Origin: Coriobacteriales bacterium
GTDB lineage: Bacteria > Actinomycetota > Coriobacteriia > Coriobacteriales > UBA8131
Reading direction: 5' to 3'
Assembly (NCBI GenBank): GCA_031264075.1
Contig: JAISEO010000008.1
Coordinates: 1-42,185, forward strand
Length of the DNA: 42,185 bases
In this document: positions 17,814 through 27,329 of the stretch, one piece after another
How positions within the stretch are numbered: the stretch's first letter is position 1
How the letters are laid out: each line of letters starts with the position of its first letter
Translations under genes and position numbers: made by a program
Notes under the pieces: generated by a model
Told to the model about the DNA's origin: nothing
Database searches by the model: none
What the model saw: only the letters and a program-made list of their open reading frames with translations

Positions 17814-19132
17814 CAGTCTTCCTTTTGGTTGCCGTGTTGATTTGACTGGGACAATTTTAGCAGAAAATCTTTGACCGCTGCTGCCAAGGTGATGGAACCG
17901 GTTGCCACTATCGGGCTCTTACCGCGTTTGATGAATTCAATGAGGGCCAGCTCGGGACTCTCAAAGACCATAAAGCTCCGGTTGGTTATCGCCTGCACGA
18001 GATCGGCCAACTCCCGTGCCGGCATCGCCCGGGGGCTGGCAGTCTGTGTCAGCGCTATCGAGGTAAAGGAGGGAGTCAGGGCCTCTATGATGCCGGCGGC
18101 ATCCTTGTCGGCAAGAACGGCGAGCAGCAGCGTGGCCCCCTCCGGCAACGGGCGGAGCGCCCGGGCCAACACACACGCGGAGGCCGGGTTATGCGCGGCA
18201 TCTATGAGTATGAGCGGGTCGGTGCGCACGATCTCAAGCCGCCCCGGGACCACGGTGGCATCCAGGGCCGCCTGTGCCCGGGCCTCATCAAAGTCCACGC
18301 CATCTCCGAGATCTCCGAGCAGTTCGCGTGCGGCGGTGAGCGCGGTGAGCTTGTTCTGTGCCTGGTAGGAATGGAACTCCTGCGCCCGGACAGCCGGCAC
18401 GGCGATAAAGCGTGCGTGCTCCCGTGCGGCTCGTGCCTGGAACAGGTCTGTGACCTCGCGGTGGGTGGGAGCGGCCACAACGCTCACGCCGTGCTTGATT
18501 ATCGCGGCCTTCTCATCGGCTATCTGTTCAAGCGTATCCCCGAGTATCGCCGTATGGTCGAGATCCACACCGGTCAACACCACGAGGCGGGGCTGCACCA
18601 CCGTGGTGGCATCCCAGCGGCCGCCGAGGCCCACCTCCAACACCGCATACCTCACGCCGCGCTCGGCAAAGAGCACCAGGGCAGCAGCAGTGATGAGCTC
18701 GAACTCCGTCAACTCAAAACCGTCCGCGGCAGCCGTCTCGTGCACGTGGAGCACGGCGCGGGCAAGAGAGGCCTCGTCCACGGGAATACCCTCTATTTCT
18801 ATGCGCTCGGTAAGATCGATCAATTCGGGAGAGGTATACAGCCCGGTAGAATACCCAAAAGCCCGGAGAATTGCCGCGAGATAGCGGCTCGTGGAGCTTT
18901 TGCCATTGGTTCCGGCTACCTGTATGCAGACAAACTGCTGCTCGGGATGACCCAACAGGGAGCATATCCGCTGCATCTGCTCCAGAGAGGGGTTAATGCC
19001 AAAGGTCAGGGATGCCCCGATGATGCCCAGGGCCGTAGCCAGCTCTGTCGAAGAATCTTCAGCTACGTAAGCATCCGATCCCTCCGGAGTTGAGCGCTGC
19101 GCACTCAAAGATTCCTCGACTCCGAGTAGCAC
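17813..19132 (-). CDS. folC: Folylpolyglutamate / dihydrofolate synthase
   Basis: 439 residues in the longest frame. This Mur-ligase-family enzyme adds glutamates to folates. Motifs: VAGTNGKSSTSRYLAAIL (P-loop), LEVGLGGRWDATTVV, DHTAILG, IIKHGV, and IDAAHNPASA, which starts the C-terminal domain. The start is uncertain: the longest frame begins with GTG at 19132, inside one arm of a 20-bp inverted repeat. A TTG at 19108, after GAGGAA, would exclude most of the arm. The conserved part begins near ALGIIGASLTFGINPSLEQM, so the first 35 residues may not be translated. Confidence 0.94.
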   Translation of the reverse strand: MLLGVEESLSAQRSTPEGSDAYVAEDSSTELATALGIIGASLTFGINPSLEQMQRICSLLGHPEQQFVCIQVAGTNGKSSTSRYLAAILRAFGYSTGLYTSPELIDLTERIEIEGIPVDEASLARAVLHVHETAAADGFELTEFELITAAALVLFAERGVRYAVLEVGLGGRWDATTVVQPRLVVLTGVDLDHTAILGDTLEQIADEKAAIIKHGVSVVAAPTHREVTDLFQARAAREHARFIAVPAVRAQEFHSYQAQNKLTALTAARELLGDLGDGVDFDEARAQAALDATVVPGRLEIVRTDPLILIDAAHNPASACVLARALRPLPEGATLLLAVLADKDAAGIIEALTPSFTSIALTQTASPRAMPARELADLVQAITNRSFMVFESPELALIEFIKRGKSPIVATGSITLAAAVKDFLLKLSQSNQHGNQKED

Positions 19133-19192
19133 TTACTTTGCCCTCGATTAAAAGAGCAGCAGCCTGCATTTTGGGCAAAGTAAGTGCTACTC
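19124..19192. repeat. Perfect 20-bp inverted repeat with 29-bp loop between valS and folC
   Basis: The arms 19124-19143 and 19173-19192 are exact reverse complements and would form a long RNA hairpin upstream of, or over, the folC start. No T-run follows on either strand, so it is not a classical terminator. It may be a REP-type palindrome or a translational control hairpin. It shares only a general layout and a GGGCAA-like end with the palindrome in carA. Confidence 0.85.
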
Positions 19193-19244
19193 TCCGCTCG
19201 GAATGACAGTAAAGATGGTATACGCCACATAACACTTCGCCGCC

Positions 19245-21935
19245 CTACCGAGGTAGGGATTCCAATTGGGCCGCTATGCGGCTCAGGGCATCGGCCATCT
19301 CGGCCGCGTCCGTGCGGGTCTTTTCCACTATCTCCGGCGCCGCCTTACTCAAAAAGCCCTGGTTGGAGAGCTTGCTCTCCAGCCTCGCCCGGTCGGCCTC
19401 GAGTTTTTCCTGCTCCTTTGACAGGCGCTCCCGCTCCACGGCAAAGTCAACGAGGCCCTCCAGCTCCACGAAGATCTCCAGCTCATCGGTCACCGTCACC
19501 GACGCGTTGTCAGGTCTGTCGGCATCCTCACCGGCCGTAAAGGACGCGAGATTACCGAGCTGCGTGAGCATGAGAGAAAGCGAGCTGAGGCTTTCCGCAT
19601 GAGACGCCGCGCTCTCCCCCGCCGTACGCACGACGACGGCAAGGGGCTGTTTGGGCGAGATGCCATAACGCGCGCGAACACTCCGCACGGTGGCAACGAC
19701 GTCCAGGAGCAGGCTCAGGCGGCGCTCGGCATCCGGGTGGAGATAGGCGGCGAGGGCCTTGTCGTCGGGCCACGCTGCCACCATGAGCGACGGCCTCGTG
19801 TCGCCATGGGGGATGCTCTGCCATATCTTCTCGGTGATAAACGGCATGTAGGGGTGCAGGAGCCGCAGCGCCTGGTCGAGCACAAAGACGAGGTTCTGGG
19901 CCGTTGACTGCCTGAGTGCCTCTCTGGTGAGCTGGCCCTTGCTTATCTCGATATACCAGTCGCAGAACTCGTTCCAGAAAAACCTCTGGAGGCGCCGCGC
20001 GTGCGCGCCGAAGTCATACCGGGTCTCGGGGTCGTTGAGTGAGCGGGTCAGACCCGCCAGACGGGAGAGTATCCATCGGTCGGCCTCGGTGGCGGGCTCA
20101 GGCTCGATACGGCCGGGGGCAAAGCGCAGGCCCTCGATATGCATCAGCACATACCGCGCGGCGTTCCATATCTTCGTGGCAAAGTTGCGCGACCCCAGGA
20201 GCTTGTCCTCGTTGAACTTCATATCCTGGTTGCCGGTCACCTGCAGGGCAAGGCCAAAGCGCATACCGTCGGCGCCGTAGCTGGCGATGAGCTCCAGCGG
20301 ATCGACGCCGTTACCCCTGCTCTTGGACATGATATTGCCAAAGCGGTCCAGCACGGTGGGATGAATAAGCACGTCGTTAAAGGGCACGTCCTCAACAAAA
20401 TACAGTGAGGAGAGCACCATGCGCGCCACCCAGAGGAAGATGATGTCGCGTGCGGTGGAGAGCACCTGCGTGGGATAATAGGCGGCCAGTTCTTCCTCCC
20501 AGCCTGGCTGCGCGGGCCAGCCCTGGGTAGCGAAGGGCCACAGTTGCGAGGAGAACCAGGTATCGAGGACATCCTCGTCCTGCTCAAGCCTGCCGTTGCA
20601 CACGGGGCAGAGTATCAGGTCGTGTTCGGAGGCACCCACCCATCCACAGGAGCTGCAATAGAAGACGGGGATGCGATGCCCCCACCACAGCTGACGCGAG
20701 ATGCACCAGTCTCGAATATGCTCCATCCAGTGAAAATAGGTATTCTCCCAACGCCGCGGATAAAAGCGCACGGCCCCGCTCCGCACGGCCTCAAGCGCCG
20801 GCGCCGCCAGCTCCTTCATGGCCACGAACCACTGCTCGGAGAGCCAGGGCTCTATGGTGGTGTCGCAGCGATAGCAGTGCCCCACGGCGTGCTGGTGTTC
20901 CTCGACTCTTTCGAGCAGGCCGAGTTCCTCCATGTTTCGCACCACGGCTTCGCGTGCCTGCTCGCGCGTGAGGCCGGCAAAACGGCCTGCGGCGCTGGTG
21001 AGCACCGCGTGCTCGTCAAAGATGTTGATCTGTTCCAGATCGTGCCGCTCACCCATGGCAAAGTCGTTGGGGTCATGGGCCGGTGTCACCTTGACTGCTC
21101 CCGTGCCAAAGTCAGGGTCCACGTACTCATCGGCAAAGAGCGGAATCTCGCGCTCCATGAGCGGCAGGAGTATCGTAGCGCCAGAGTCAAGCAGGGCCTT
21201 ATACTGCTCGTCGTTGGGGTTGACGGCCACGCCCGTGTCGCCGAGCATCGTCTCGGGACGGGTGGTGGCCACCACAAGGTACTCCACACCGTCCACCGGC
21301 TCGGAGAGGGGGTAACGTAGGTACCAGAGCGAGCCGCACTCCTCGTGGTGCTCGACCTCATCGTCGGCCAGCGCCGTCGTGCAGCGCGGGCACCAGTTGA
21401 TGATGCGATGGCCCCGGTAGATGAGGCCCGCATTATACCAGTCCACAAAGACCTTGCGGATGGCCCTGGCATAGTCCGGATCCATCGTGAACTGCTCATG
21501 GGCGTAGTCGCACGAACAGCCCATGGCCTTGAGCTGCTCGATGATGACGGAGCCGTAGCTCTGCCGCCAGTCCCAGCAGGCCTCGACAAAGGCCTTGCGC
21601 CCCAGGTCAAAACGCGTAAGGCCCTCCTCGGTGAGCTTCTGCTCCACCTTGTTCTGCGTGGCGATGCCGGCGTGGTCCGTGCCGACTATCCAGCGGGTGG
21701 GCTGGCCCTTCATCCGTGCGATGCGCACGAGGATGTCCTGGAGGGTGTTATTGAGGGCATGTCCCATATGCAGCACGCCCGTAACGTTGGGCGGCGGTAT
21801 GACGACGGTATAGGGGTCGAGCGCTTCGTTGGCAAACCCGGCGGCAGAACGGTCGAAGTAGCCTGCCTCGTCCCAGCTTTTGAAGAGTTCCGCTTCGATG
21901 GTGGAAGGCTCGTAGCTACGGGGAAGCTCCTGCAT
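19245..21935 (-). CDS. valS: Valyl-tRNA synthetase
   Basis: 896 residues, usual for the bacterial enzyme. Class I signatures: PPPNVTGVLHMGHALN (HIGH-type) near residue 50 and NIMSKSRGNGVDP (KMSKS) in the catalytic core, with the CP1 editing domain between them (TTRPETMLGDTGVAV). The anticodon-binding domain is followed by a C-terminal coiled coil (about 825-896) rich in Glu, Arg and Lys. It charges tRNA-Val and removes mischarged Thr. Its ATG shares a base with the clpX stop (TGATG), so translation is coupled. Confidence 0.97.
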   Translation of the reverse strand: MQELPRSYEPSTIEAELFKSWDEAGYFDRSAAGFANEALDPYTVVIPPPNVTGVLHMGHALNNTLQDILVRIARMKGQPTRWIVGTDHAGIATQNKVEQKLTEEGLTRFDLGRKAFVEACWDWRQSYGSVIIEQLKAMGCSCDYAHEQFTMDPDYARAIRKVFVDWYNAGLIYRGHRIINWCPRCTTALADDEVEHHEECGSLWYLRYPLSEPVDGVEYLVVATTRPETMLGDTGVAVNPNDEQYKALLDSGATILLPLMEREIPLFADEYVDPDFGTGAVKVTPAHDPNDFAMGERHDLEQINIFDEHAVLTSAAGRFAGLTREQAREAVVRNMEELGLLERVEEHQHAVGHCYRCDTTIEPWLSEQWFVAMKELAAPALEAVRSGAVRFYPRRWENTYFHWMEHIRDWCISRQLWWGHRIPVFYCSSCGWVGASEHDLILCPVCNGRLEQDEDVLDTWFSSQLWPFATQGWPAQPGWEEELAAYYPTQVLSTARDIIFLWVARMVLSSLYFVEDVPFNDVLIHPTVLDRFGNIMSKSRGNGVDPLELIASYGADGMRFGLALQVTGNQDMKFNEDKLLGSRNFATKIWNAARYVLMHIEGLRFAPGRIEPEPATEADRWILSRLAGLTRSLNDPETRYDFGAHARRLQRFFWNEFCDWYIEISKGQLTREALRQSTAQNLVFVLDQALRLLHPYMPFITEKIWQSIPHGDTRPSLMVAAWPDDKALAAYLHPDAERRLSLLLDVVATVRSVRARYGISPKQPLAVVVRTAGESAASHAESLSSLSLMLTQLGNLASFTAGEDADRPDNASVTVTDELEIFVELEGLVDFAVERERLSKEQEKLEADRARLESKLSNQGFLSKAAPEIVEKTRTDAAEMADALSRIAAQLESLPR

Positions 21936-23278
21936 CAGCTGGCCTTTGAGCGCGACTTGGACCTCAGCACCACGGTAGGCTTGCTCTCGCCGCGTACGGC
22001 CTCCGGTGTCACCAGCACCTCCACGATGTTCGATGAGCTGGGCAGCTCGTACATGCTGTCCATGAGCGTGCGTTCGCAGATGGCCCTGAGTCCCCGCGCG
22101 CCGGTACCATGCTCGTGTGCCTCGCGCGCAATCTCCTCCAGGGCGCTGTCGGTAAAGCTGAGCGTGACGTCCTCAAACGAGAACATGCGCTCATACTGCT
22201 TGACCAGCGCATTCTTGGGCTCGGTAAGCACGCGCACGAGGTCTTCTTCCGAGAGTTCGTCCACGACACAGATAACGGGAATGCGCCCGACGAACTCGGG
22301 GATCATGCCAAAGCTGTGCAGGTCCTCGGGCAGGGTCCGTGCCAGAACCTCGGAGCTGTTCTTCTCCAGACGCTTCTTGATTTCCGCGGCAAAGCCCACA
22401 CCCTTGCGCCCGATGCGGTCGGCGACTATCTTGTCGAGGCCCACAAAGGCGCCTCCCAGGATGAAGAGGATGTTGGTCGTATCTATTTTGAGCAGCTCCT
22501 GGTGAGGATGCTTGCGGCCTCCCTGCGGGGGAACCGACGCCTCGGTACCCTCGATTATCTTGAGCAGCGCCTGCTGCACGCCCTCGCCGGAGACATCGCG
22601 GGTGATGGAGAGGTTCTCGGCCTTGCGGGCCACCTTGTCTATCTCATCCACGTAGATGATGCCCACGCTTGCCTTCTCGATGTCGTCGTCGGCGGCGGTT
22701 ATCAGCTTGAGGAGGATGTTCTCCACATCCTCGCCCACGTAGCCGGCCTCGGTGAGGGCGGTGGCATCGGCAATGGCAAACGGCACCTGCAGGATGCGGG
22801 CCAGGGTCTGGGCGAGGAGCGTCTTGCCGCAGCCGGTGGGCCCCACGAGCATGATATTGCTCTTGGCCAACTCAACCTCATCATCGTTGGCAGGCTCACC
22901 GAGGGAGACGCGTTTGTAGTGGTTGTACACCGCCACGCTCAGGGCCTTCTTGGCAAGCTCCTGCCCTATGACATAGTTTGAGAGCTGTTGGTGTATCTCT
23001 GCCGGGGTGGGGAGCTTTTTCAAGCCGGGCAGCGGACTCGAAATCAGACCCGTTTCCGAGTCTATCTCATCCAGTATCTCCTTGAGCTGTCTCTCGGAGG
23101 GGTCATCCTGGAGCATCTCATCGCACAGGCGGACGCATTCATCGCAGATGAACACCGCGGGGCCGGCAATGAGCTTATGCACCATGTCCTGGGTCTTTCC
23201 ACAGAAACTACAGTGAATCTCCGGAAACTCGCCGTCTCCAGACCCAAAGCCAATCAGGTCACTGCTCATCGGACACAT
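21935..23278 (-). CDS. clpX: ATP-dependent Clp protease ATP-binding subunit ClpX
   Basis: 447 residues from the first ATG; a start four codons later (23269) is equally plausible because no strong ribosome-binding site separates them. The N-terminal zinc domain has CSFCGK and CDECVRLC. The AAA+ core has Walker A GPTGCGKT, Walker B IIYVDEID and the sensor/arginine-finger region GRIPVICVV...; the small domain carries [10 protein letters not shown]. The family unfolds tagged proteins and feeds them to ClpP, encoded about 300 bp upstream in the same direction. It begins the run clpX-valS-folC-ribbon-thrS. Confidence 0.97.
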   Translation of the reverse strand: MCPMSSDLIGFGSGDGEFPEIHCSFCGKTQDMVHKLIAGPAVFICDECVRLCDEMLQDDPSERQLKEILDEIDSETGLISSPLPGLKKLPTPAEIHQQLSNYVIGQELAKKALSVAVYNHYKRVSLGEPANDDEVELAKSNIMLVGPTGCGKTLLAQTLARILQVPFAIADATALTEAGYVGEDVENILLKLITAADDDIEKASVGIIYVDEIDKVARKAENLSITRDVSGEGVQQALLKIIEGTEASVPPQGGRKHPHQELLKIDTTNILFILGGAFVGLDKIVADRIGRKGVGFAAEIKKRLEKNSSEVLARTLPEDLHSFGMIPEFVGRIPVICVVDELSEEDLVRVLTEPKNALVKQYERMFSFEDVTLSFTDSALEEIAREAHEHGTGARGLRAICERTLMDSMYELPSSSNIVEVLVTPEAVRGESKPTVVLRSKSRSKAS

Positions 23279-23339
23279 CTTTCATCGGCCACATCCTTCT
23301 CTTCATTCGTTCTCATGCTACCTATCGCTCCGAAAGGAA

Positions 23340-23558
23340 TCATTGCTCGGGCTCATAGCCATGCTGGATTGCCGCCATCTTAAACCTCTGATACACAGGT
23401 ATGAGTATCTCCACAACCTTTTTACGAGCAGCTCGTTCCGTATGATTGTTAGATCGGGAGAGCGTGTCAACGCGATTAAACTCGTTGATAGTGCGCCGGA
23501 GATCCTCCGCATACTCATTATATGCGTTGGCAATGTACAAGTCGTGAGGGGTATCCAT
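23340..23558 (-). CDS. Small uncharacterised protein between clpP and clpX
   Basis: 72 residues, hydrophilic and apparently helical, starting MDTPHDLYIANAYNEYAED and rich in Asn, Arg, Tyr and Glu. It has no signal peptide, membrane segment or cysteine pair and I do not recognise it. It lies in the same direction between clpP and clpX, 25 bp after clpP. The ribosome-binding site is poor. The region's base composition is less G+C-rich than in the neighbours and other frames are open too, so it may not be a gene; the protein-like composition makes this frame the best candidate. Confidence 0.5.
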   Translation of the reverse strand: MDTPHDLYIANAYNEYAEDLRRTINEFNRVDTLSRSNNHTERAARKKVVEILIPVYQRFKMAAIQHGYEPEQ

Positions 23559-23583
23559 TACACGTAGCTGACATAACGGAAAA

Positions 23584-24243
23584 CTATTCCGCTTCTGTCA
23601 CATCCTTTGCTTCCTTATGAGACTGTTCCTCGGGCTTATCGCCGCGATGTATGAAGATCTCGTCAACGATGCCGTAGGCCTTGGCCTCCTCGGCATTCAT
23701 GAACTTGTCGCGCTCGGTGTCCTCATGTATCTTCTCGATGGTCTGGCCGGTATGCTCGGCGAGAATGGCATCCATGCGCTCGCGCACGTAGGCAACCTCG
23801 CGCGCGAGGATCTCTATCTCGGTCTGTTGGCCCTGGGCACCGCCGCTGGGCTGGTGGATCATCACCCGCGAGTTGGGCAGGATGTAGCGCTTGCCCTTGG
23901 TGCCGGCAGCCAGAAGCGGCACGGCCATGGAGGCCGCCTGTCCAACACACATCGTGGAAATATCGCACTTGATGAACTGCATGGTGTCGTAGATGGCCAG
24001 GCCCGCGGTGATGACACCGCCCGGCGAGTTGATGTAGAGCGAGATGTCCTTGTCGGGATCCTGGCTCTCAAGGTGCAGGAGTTGGGCTACGACGGTATTG
24101 GCCATATGGTCGTCGATGGCCTCGCCCAAAAAGACGATGCGGTCGTTGAGCAGACGGCTGTAAATGTCATAGCTGCGCTCTCCGCGGGGGGATTGCTCAA
24201 TGACATACGGGATGAGGGCAGCGCGGGGATTGAACTCCATCAT
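23584..24243 (-). CDS. clpP: ATP-dependent Clp protease proteolytic subunit ClpP
   Basis: 219 residues. Catalytic triad regions: Ser in [11 protein letters not shown], His in VMIHQPSG, and Asp in [26 protein letters not shown] is the conserved strand-and-turn near residues 68-84. ClpP forms a two-ring barrel that degrades proteins delivered by ClpX or ClpC. The start overlaps the tig stop by four bases. The C-terminal tail (about 200-219) is acidic. Gene order tig-clpP-clpX is the common bacterial one. A single copy is seen here; actinobacteria often have a second clpP elsewhere. Confidence 0.97.
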   Translation of the reverse strand: MMEFNPRAALIPYVIEQSPRGERSYDIYSRLLNDRIVFLGEAIDDHMANTVVAQLLHLESQDPDKDISLYINSPGGVITAGLAIYDTMQFIKCDISTMCVGQAASMAVPLLAAGTKGKRYILPNSRVMIHQPSGGAQGQQTEIEILAREVAYVRERMDAILAEHTGQTIEKIHEDTERDKFMNAEEAKAYGIVDEIFIHRGDKPEEQSHKEAKDVTEAE

Positions 24244-25583
24244 GGGGTTTCCTTTCTCTTTTTGTTATCCACCTTAGCAGGTCTGGTGGGAGAAGAAGTT
24301 GACTTCTTGGTATCGTCTGTTTTACTGTTGCCTGTTGGGGCGGATTTCCCGGTGCCCGTCTTGCTCTCGTCGGCCTTGGTGCTGGCCTTGGTGCTGGCCT
24401 TTGTGGCAGCCTTCACGGTAGTGGTACTGGTATCGTCGGCCTTGGTGCTGGCCTTTGCCGGAACCTTTTTGGTGGTCTTTGTGCTGGCCTTTGTGGCGGC
24501 CTTCTTCTTTTTCTTGTCGGGCTCGCCCTCAGCCTCAGAAACAGGATTGAGCGTACCCGGCTCAAAGACTTCCACCGTGTCAAGGATGTGCTGAGAGGCC
24601 CTCATACGGGCGAGTCCCTGGCGAATCTCGGACAGGCGCCCGTTGCTCCGCCAGTTCTCATAGAGCTGATGCGGGTCTTTTGCACCGCTTTTGGCAAACT
24701 CCGCGAGGATGTCCTCGTCGGTAATGACAAACTCGAGGTGACGCGCGAGCGCATCCAGCGCAAGGGCCATGGCCGCGGTTTGCTCTGCCTGCCCATGCAT
24801 GATGGCGCGGAAGTCCTCCGAGCTCAGGCCCTGAGCCTCAAGATAGGCATCCATGGTCATGCGCTGCTGTTGCAGCGACTGGAAGAAATCGCGGTAATTG
24901 TCCTGCTCTGTTTGGAGGACAAGCGCTTGGGGCACCTCCCCTACCAAACGGCTTGCCAGTTCCTGCGTGCTGCGGATCTCGCGCAACTGGGGAATATCGC
25001 GCCCCTTCTGCTCACGCAGAGAGTCGGCCAGGCGCTCCTTGAACTCGTCAACGCTCTCAAATTCAAGCCTCTCCCTGACCCAGGCATCGGTGAGCTCCGG
25101 CTTCTGCTCGTTGCCTTCCTCGTCCGTTGTCGTGTGATACGACAGCAAGACGTCTATCTGGGCCTGCATCTCCTCATCGGTGGGCTCAGCTGAGGGCAAC
25201 TCGATCTGAATCGGCTCATAGGAGGAAAGCTCAAGCTCCGGAACCACCTCAATGCTGAAGCTGAAGCTGAAGGGTTCGCCTTCGCTCGCGAGATCCATTT
25301 CCTCAAAATCGGGGTTTGACAGGGGAACGAGGGAGAGCTCGTCGGGTGCCAGGGGCGTGTAGATGCGCACCAACTCGTCGGTGGCCTCAACCTGGAAGTA
25401 CTCGCTGCCGCCGAAGTGGTTCTCCAGTATCTTGCGCGGTGCTCTGCCTGGCCTGAAGCCGGGAATGCGGCTTTTGCCGGCCTTTTTGTACGCGGCGTCG
25501 ATTTCTTGCTGCACCTCATCTACCGTGAGGTTGACGGTTATCTTCAGCCTGCCGTCATCCAGTTTTTTGCTCGCAGTTTCCAA
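24240..25583 (-). CDS. tig: Trigger factor lacking the PPIase domain and carrying a Lys/Thr/Ala-rich tail
   Basis: 447 residues from a TTG start at 25583. The N-terminal ribosome-binding domain (1-115) has the signature GFRPGRAPR (residues 42-50). The C-terminal helical chaperone domain follows from about 130 to 345. Normally an FKBP-type PPIase domain of 85-100 residues lies between them; here the connector at about 120-150 passes straight into [23 protein letters not shown], which corresponds to sequence after the PPIase domain in the family. Residues 350-447 are a low-complexity tail of [10 protein letters not shown]-like repeats, as in histone-H1-like or nucleic-acid-binding tails. It is probably still a ribosome-bound chaperone for nascent chains, without prolyl isomerase activity. 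It heads tig-clpP. Confidence 0.92.
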   Translation of the reverse strand: METASKKLDDGRLKITVNLTVDEVQQEIDAAYKKAGKSRIPGFRPGRAPRKILENHFGGSEYFQVEATDELVRIYTPLAPDELSLVPLSNPDFEEMDLASEGEPFSFSFSIEVVPELELSSYEPIQIELPSAEPTDEEMQAQIDVLLSYHTTTDEEGNEQKPELTDAWVRERLEFESVDEFKERLADSLREQKGRDIPQLREIRSTQELASRLVGEVPQALVLQTEQDNYRDFFQSLQQQRMTMDAYLEAQGLSSEDFRAIMHGQAEQTAAMALALDALARHLEFVITDEDILAEFAKSGAKDPHQLYENWRSNGRLSEIRQGLARMRASQHILDTVEVFEPGTLNPVSEAEGEPDKKKKKAATKASTKTTKKVPAKASTKADDTSTTTVKAATKASTKASTKADESKTGTGKSAPTGNSKTDDTKKSTSSPTRPAKVDNKKRKETP

Positions 25584-25642
25584 AATGCCCTACATCCTCT
25601 CATAAACGCATCCATAGAAACACGGGGAACGTGTCGCCTACC

Positions 25643-25651
25643 AATATAGCA
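25643..25651 (-). promoter_or_regulatory. Extended -10 promoter candidate for tig-clpP
   Basis: On the minus strand TGC followed by TATATT forms an extended -10 element about 60 bases before the tig start. No clear -35 lies at the right distance, which is acceptable for extended -10 promoters. The rest of the 140-bp gap (25584-25723) holds nothing else recognisable. Confidence 0.45.
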
Positions 25652-25723
25652 CAGCAGCCTCACGGGGAGGTCTTGGAACGATGGGCAGCGGCACAGTCGC
25701 AGCGCCGGACAACGCCGTTTCCG

Positions 25724-27283
25724 TCACTCGTTCCAAATTCTCGGCGTTGTCTCGCAGGTATAGGTACAGATACGGTTGCGGCCGGTCTCCTTGGCCTCGT
25801 AGAGTGCGTCGTCGGCCTTTTTGAGCAGGTCCTCAAAGTCTCCCGTATCCGCCTGGCTTATGCAGGCTATGCCGATGGATATGGTGACACCAAAGTAGCT
25901 GTTGTCGTGCTGAAAGACCTTTTCCTCCACGGCGGCGCGGATCTCCTCGGCAACCTGAAGGGATCCGGCGAGTGAGGTGGCCGGCATCCAAACGCTCAAC
26001 TCCTCGCCACCATAACGCCCGCAGATGTCGGTGCGGCGAAACCTGCTGCGCAGGAGGCTGCCCATATAGGCGAGCACCTCGTCTCCTGAGGCATGGCCGA
26101 AGGTGTCGTTGACGTTCTTGAAAAAGTCGATGTCCATCATGAGCGCACAGCCCTTTTCCTCGTTTTGTCTGCGTGCGAGTTCAAAGGAGAGCGAGGCATC
26201 ATGAAAGAAGGTCGCTCGGTTGTTGAGCCCCGTCAGCTCATCGATGCGGGCCATGCGCGTGAGTTCCTGTATCAGCTGATTGTTGACGGTGTCGTCGTTG
26301 ATGACAACCAGCGTGCCCGTCGTCTTACCGTTCGCGACAAGCGGAGACGTCGTTACTTTGAGGTTTCTGACAGTGCCCTCCCGCTGCATGTCAATCTGGT
26401 GCACGGCATAGCTGGTGTAGTTCTCGGGAGGAAACTCCCAGATGTCCGCGAGCCTGAGCCTCTGCCTGCCCTTGAGCTCGGGAAAGTAGGCCTCGGCAGA
26501 GAGGTTACGGTCGATGACCATGCCCTTGGTGTCCAGGAGGATAAACGCGTCGTTCATATCCTGTACCACGAGCCCCCTCCCCTTGCTCTGCCACTCCGCC
26601 TGCTTGTAGCGAACCAGATAGATGGTGAGCAGAACCACGGAGACCGCCATGGAGCTCCGCTGTGGATTCCATCCGTCGACAAGCCCAAAGACCGTCGTGT
26701 AGAACAGCACCAGCAGGGGAAAGCAGATGGCGACGATGAAGATGATGGTGCCCTCGTAGTCCTTTTGACGGAAGAAGGCTATCATCAGATTGACGAAGGC
26801 GAGTACGGTAAACGCGCTGGCGTAGATGAGGCAGGGATAATACAGGAGGCCGGGCGTAACGATGAGATGCGGCGTTAAGCCCTCGGTGCTGAACACGAGA
26901 TCCTGGTAGAAGATCGTCGATTCTGGATAGAGCAGCACCGCCAGGGTGAAGACCGGAGCGATGGCAAAGAGTATGACGCGGATGACGCCATTGAGTTTTA
27001 TCCGGTCCGAATAATCCAGCGAGAACATGAACAGCAGTATGCCCGTGAGCGGTGCGCCGACATAGGCCACCTTGCAGGCGACGATGGCCGCCTCCAGCGT
27101 GGTGGAGGTCACCTCAAGATAGTAGCCGAGTACATTGACCGACACCGCAATGGTGAGAAAGGCAAAGTACATCATATTGCGCTGGCGCCAGCACGTCAGC
27201 GTATAGACCATGACCACAAGCACTGCGGCAAGCGACAGCGCTGTGATGACTACGACCGGTGACTGAAAGATATCCGCTCCCAC
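25724..27283 (-). CDS. Membrane-bound diguanylate cyclase: 7TM sensor, PAS-like and GGDEF domains
   Basis: 519 residues from a GTG at 27283 preceded closely by GGAG. Seven hydrophobic segments fill residues 1-225, in the layout of the 7TM sensor region of histidine-kinase type. A PAS-like domain follows (about 235-330: FILLDTKGMVIDRNLSAEAYFPEL). The GGDEF domain occupies about 345-510, with DELTGLNNRATF, the metal-binding MDIDFFKNVND and the active site RYGGEELSVW; the variant GGEEL is in the allowed range. RRTD five residues before it is an intact inhibitory site. It probably makes cyclic di-GMP in response to a signal at the membrane. It stands alone between holA and tig. No EAL domain is present. 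Confidence 0.9.
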   Translation of the reverse strand: MGADIFQSPVVVITALSLAAVLVVMVYTLTCWRQRNMMYFAFLTIAVSVNVLGYYLEVTSTTLEAAIVACKVAYVGAPLTGILLFMFSLDYSDRIKLNGVIRVILFAIAPVFTLAVLLYPESTIFYQDLVFSTEGLTPHLIVTPGLLYYPCLIYASAFTVLAFVNLMIAFFRQKDYEGTIIFIVAICFPLLVLFYTTVFGLVDGWNPQRSSMAVSVVLLTIYLVRYKQAEWQSKGRGLVVQDMNDAFILLDTKGMVIDRNLSAEAYFPELKGRQRLRLADIWEFPPENYTSYAVHQIDMQREGTVRNLKVTTSPLVANGKTTGTLVVINDDTVNNQLIQELTRMARIDELTGLNNRATFFHDASLSFELARRQNEEKGCALMMDIDFFKNVNDTFGHASGDEVLAYMGSLLRSRFRRTDICGRYGGEELSVWMPATSLAGSLQVAEEIRAAVEEKVFQHDNSYFGVTISIGIACISQADTGDFEDLLKKADDALYEAKETGRNRICTYTCETTPRIWNE

Positions 27284-27329
27284 TACTCCAGGTTTCTGCC
27301 TTGTGCAAAAACACGAGAATCATAGCATA

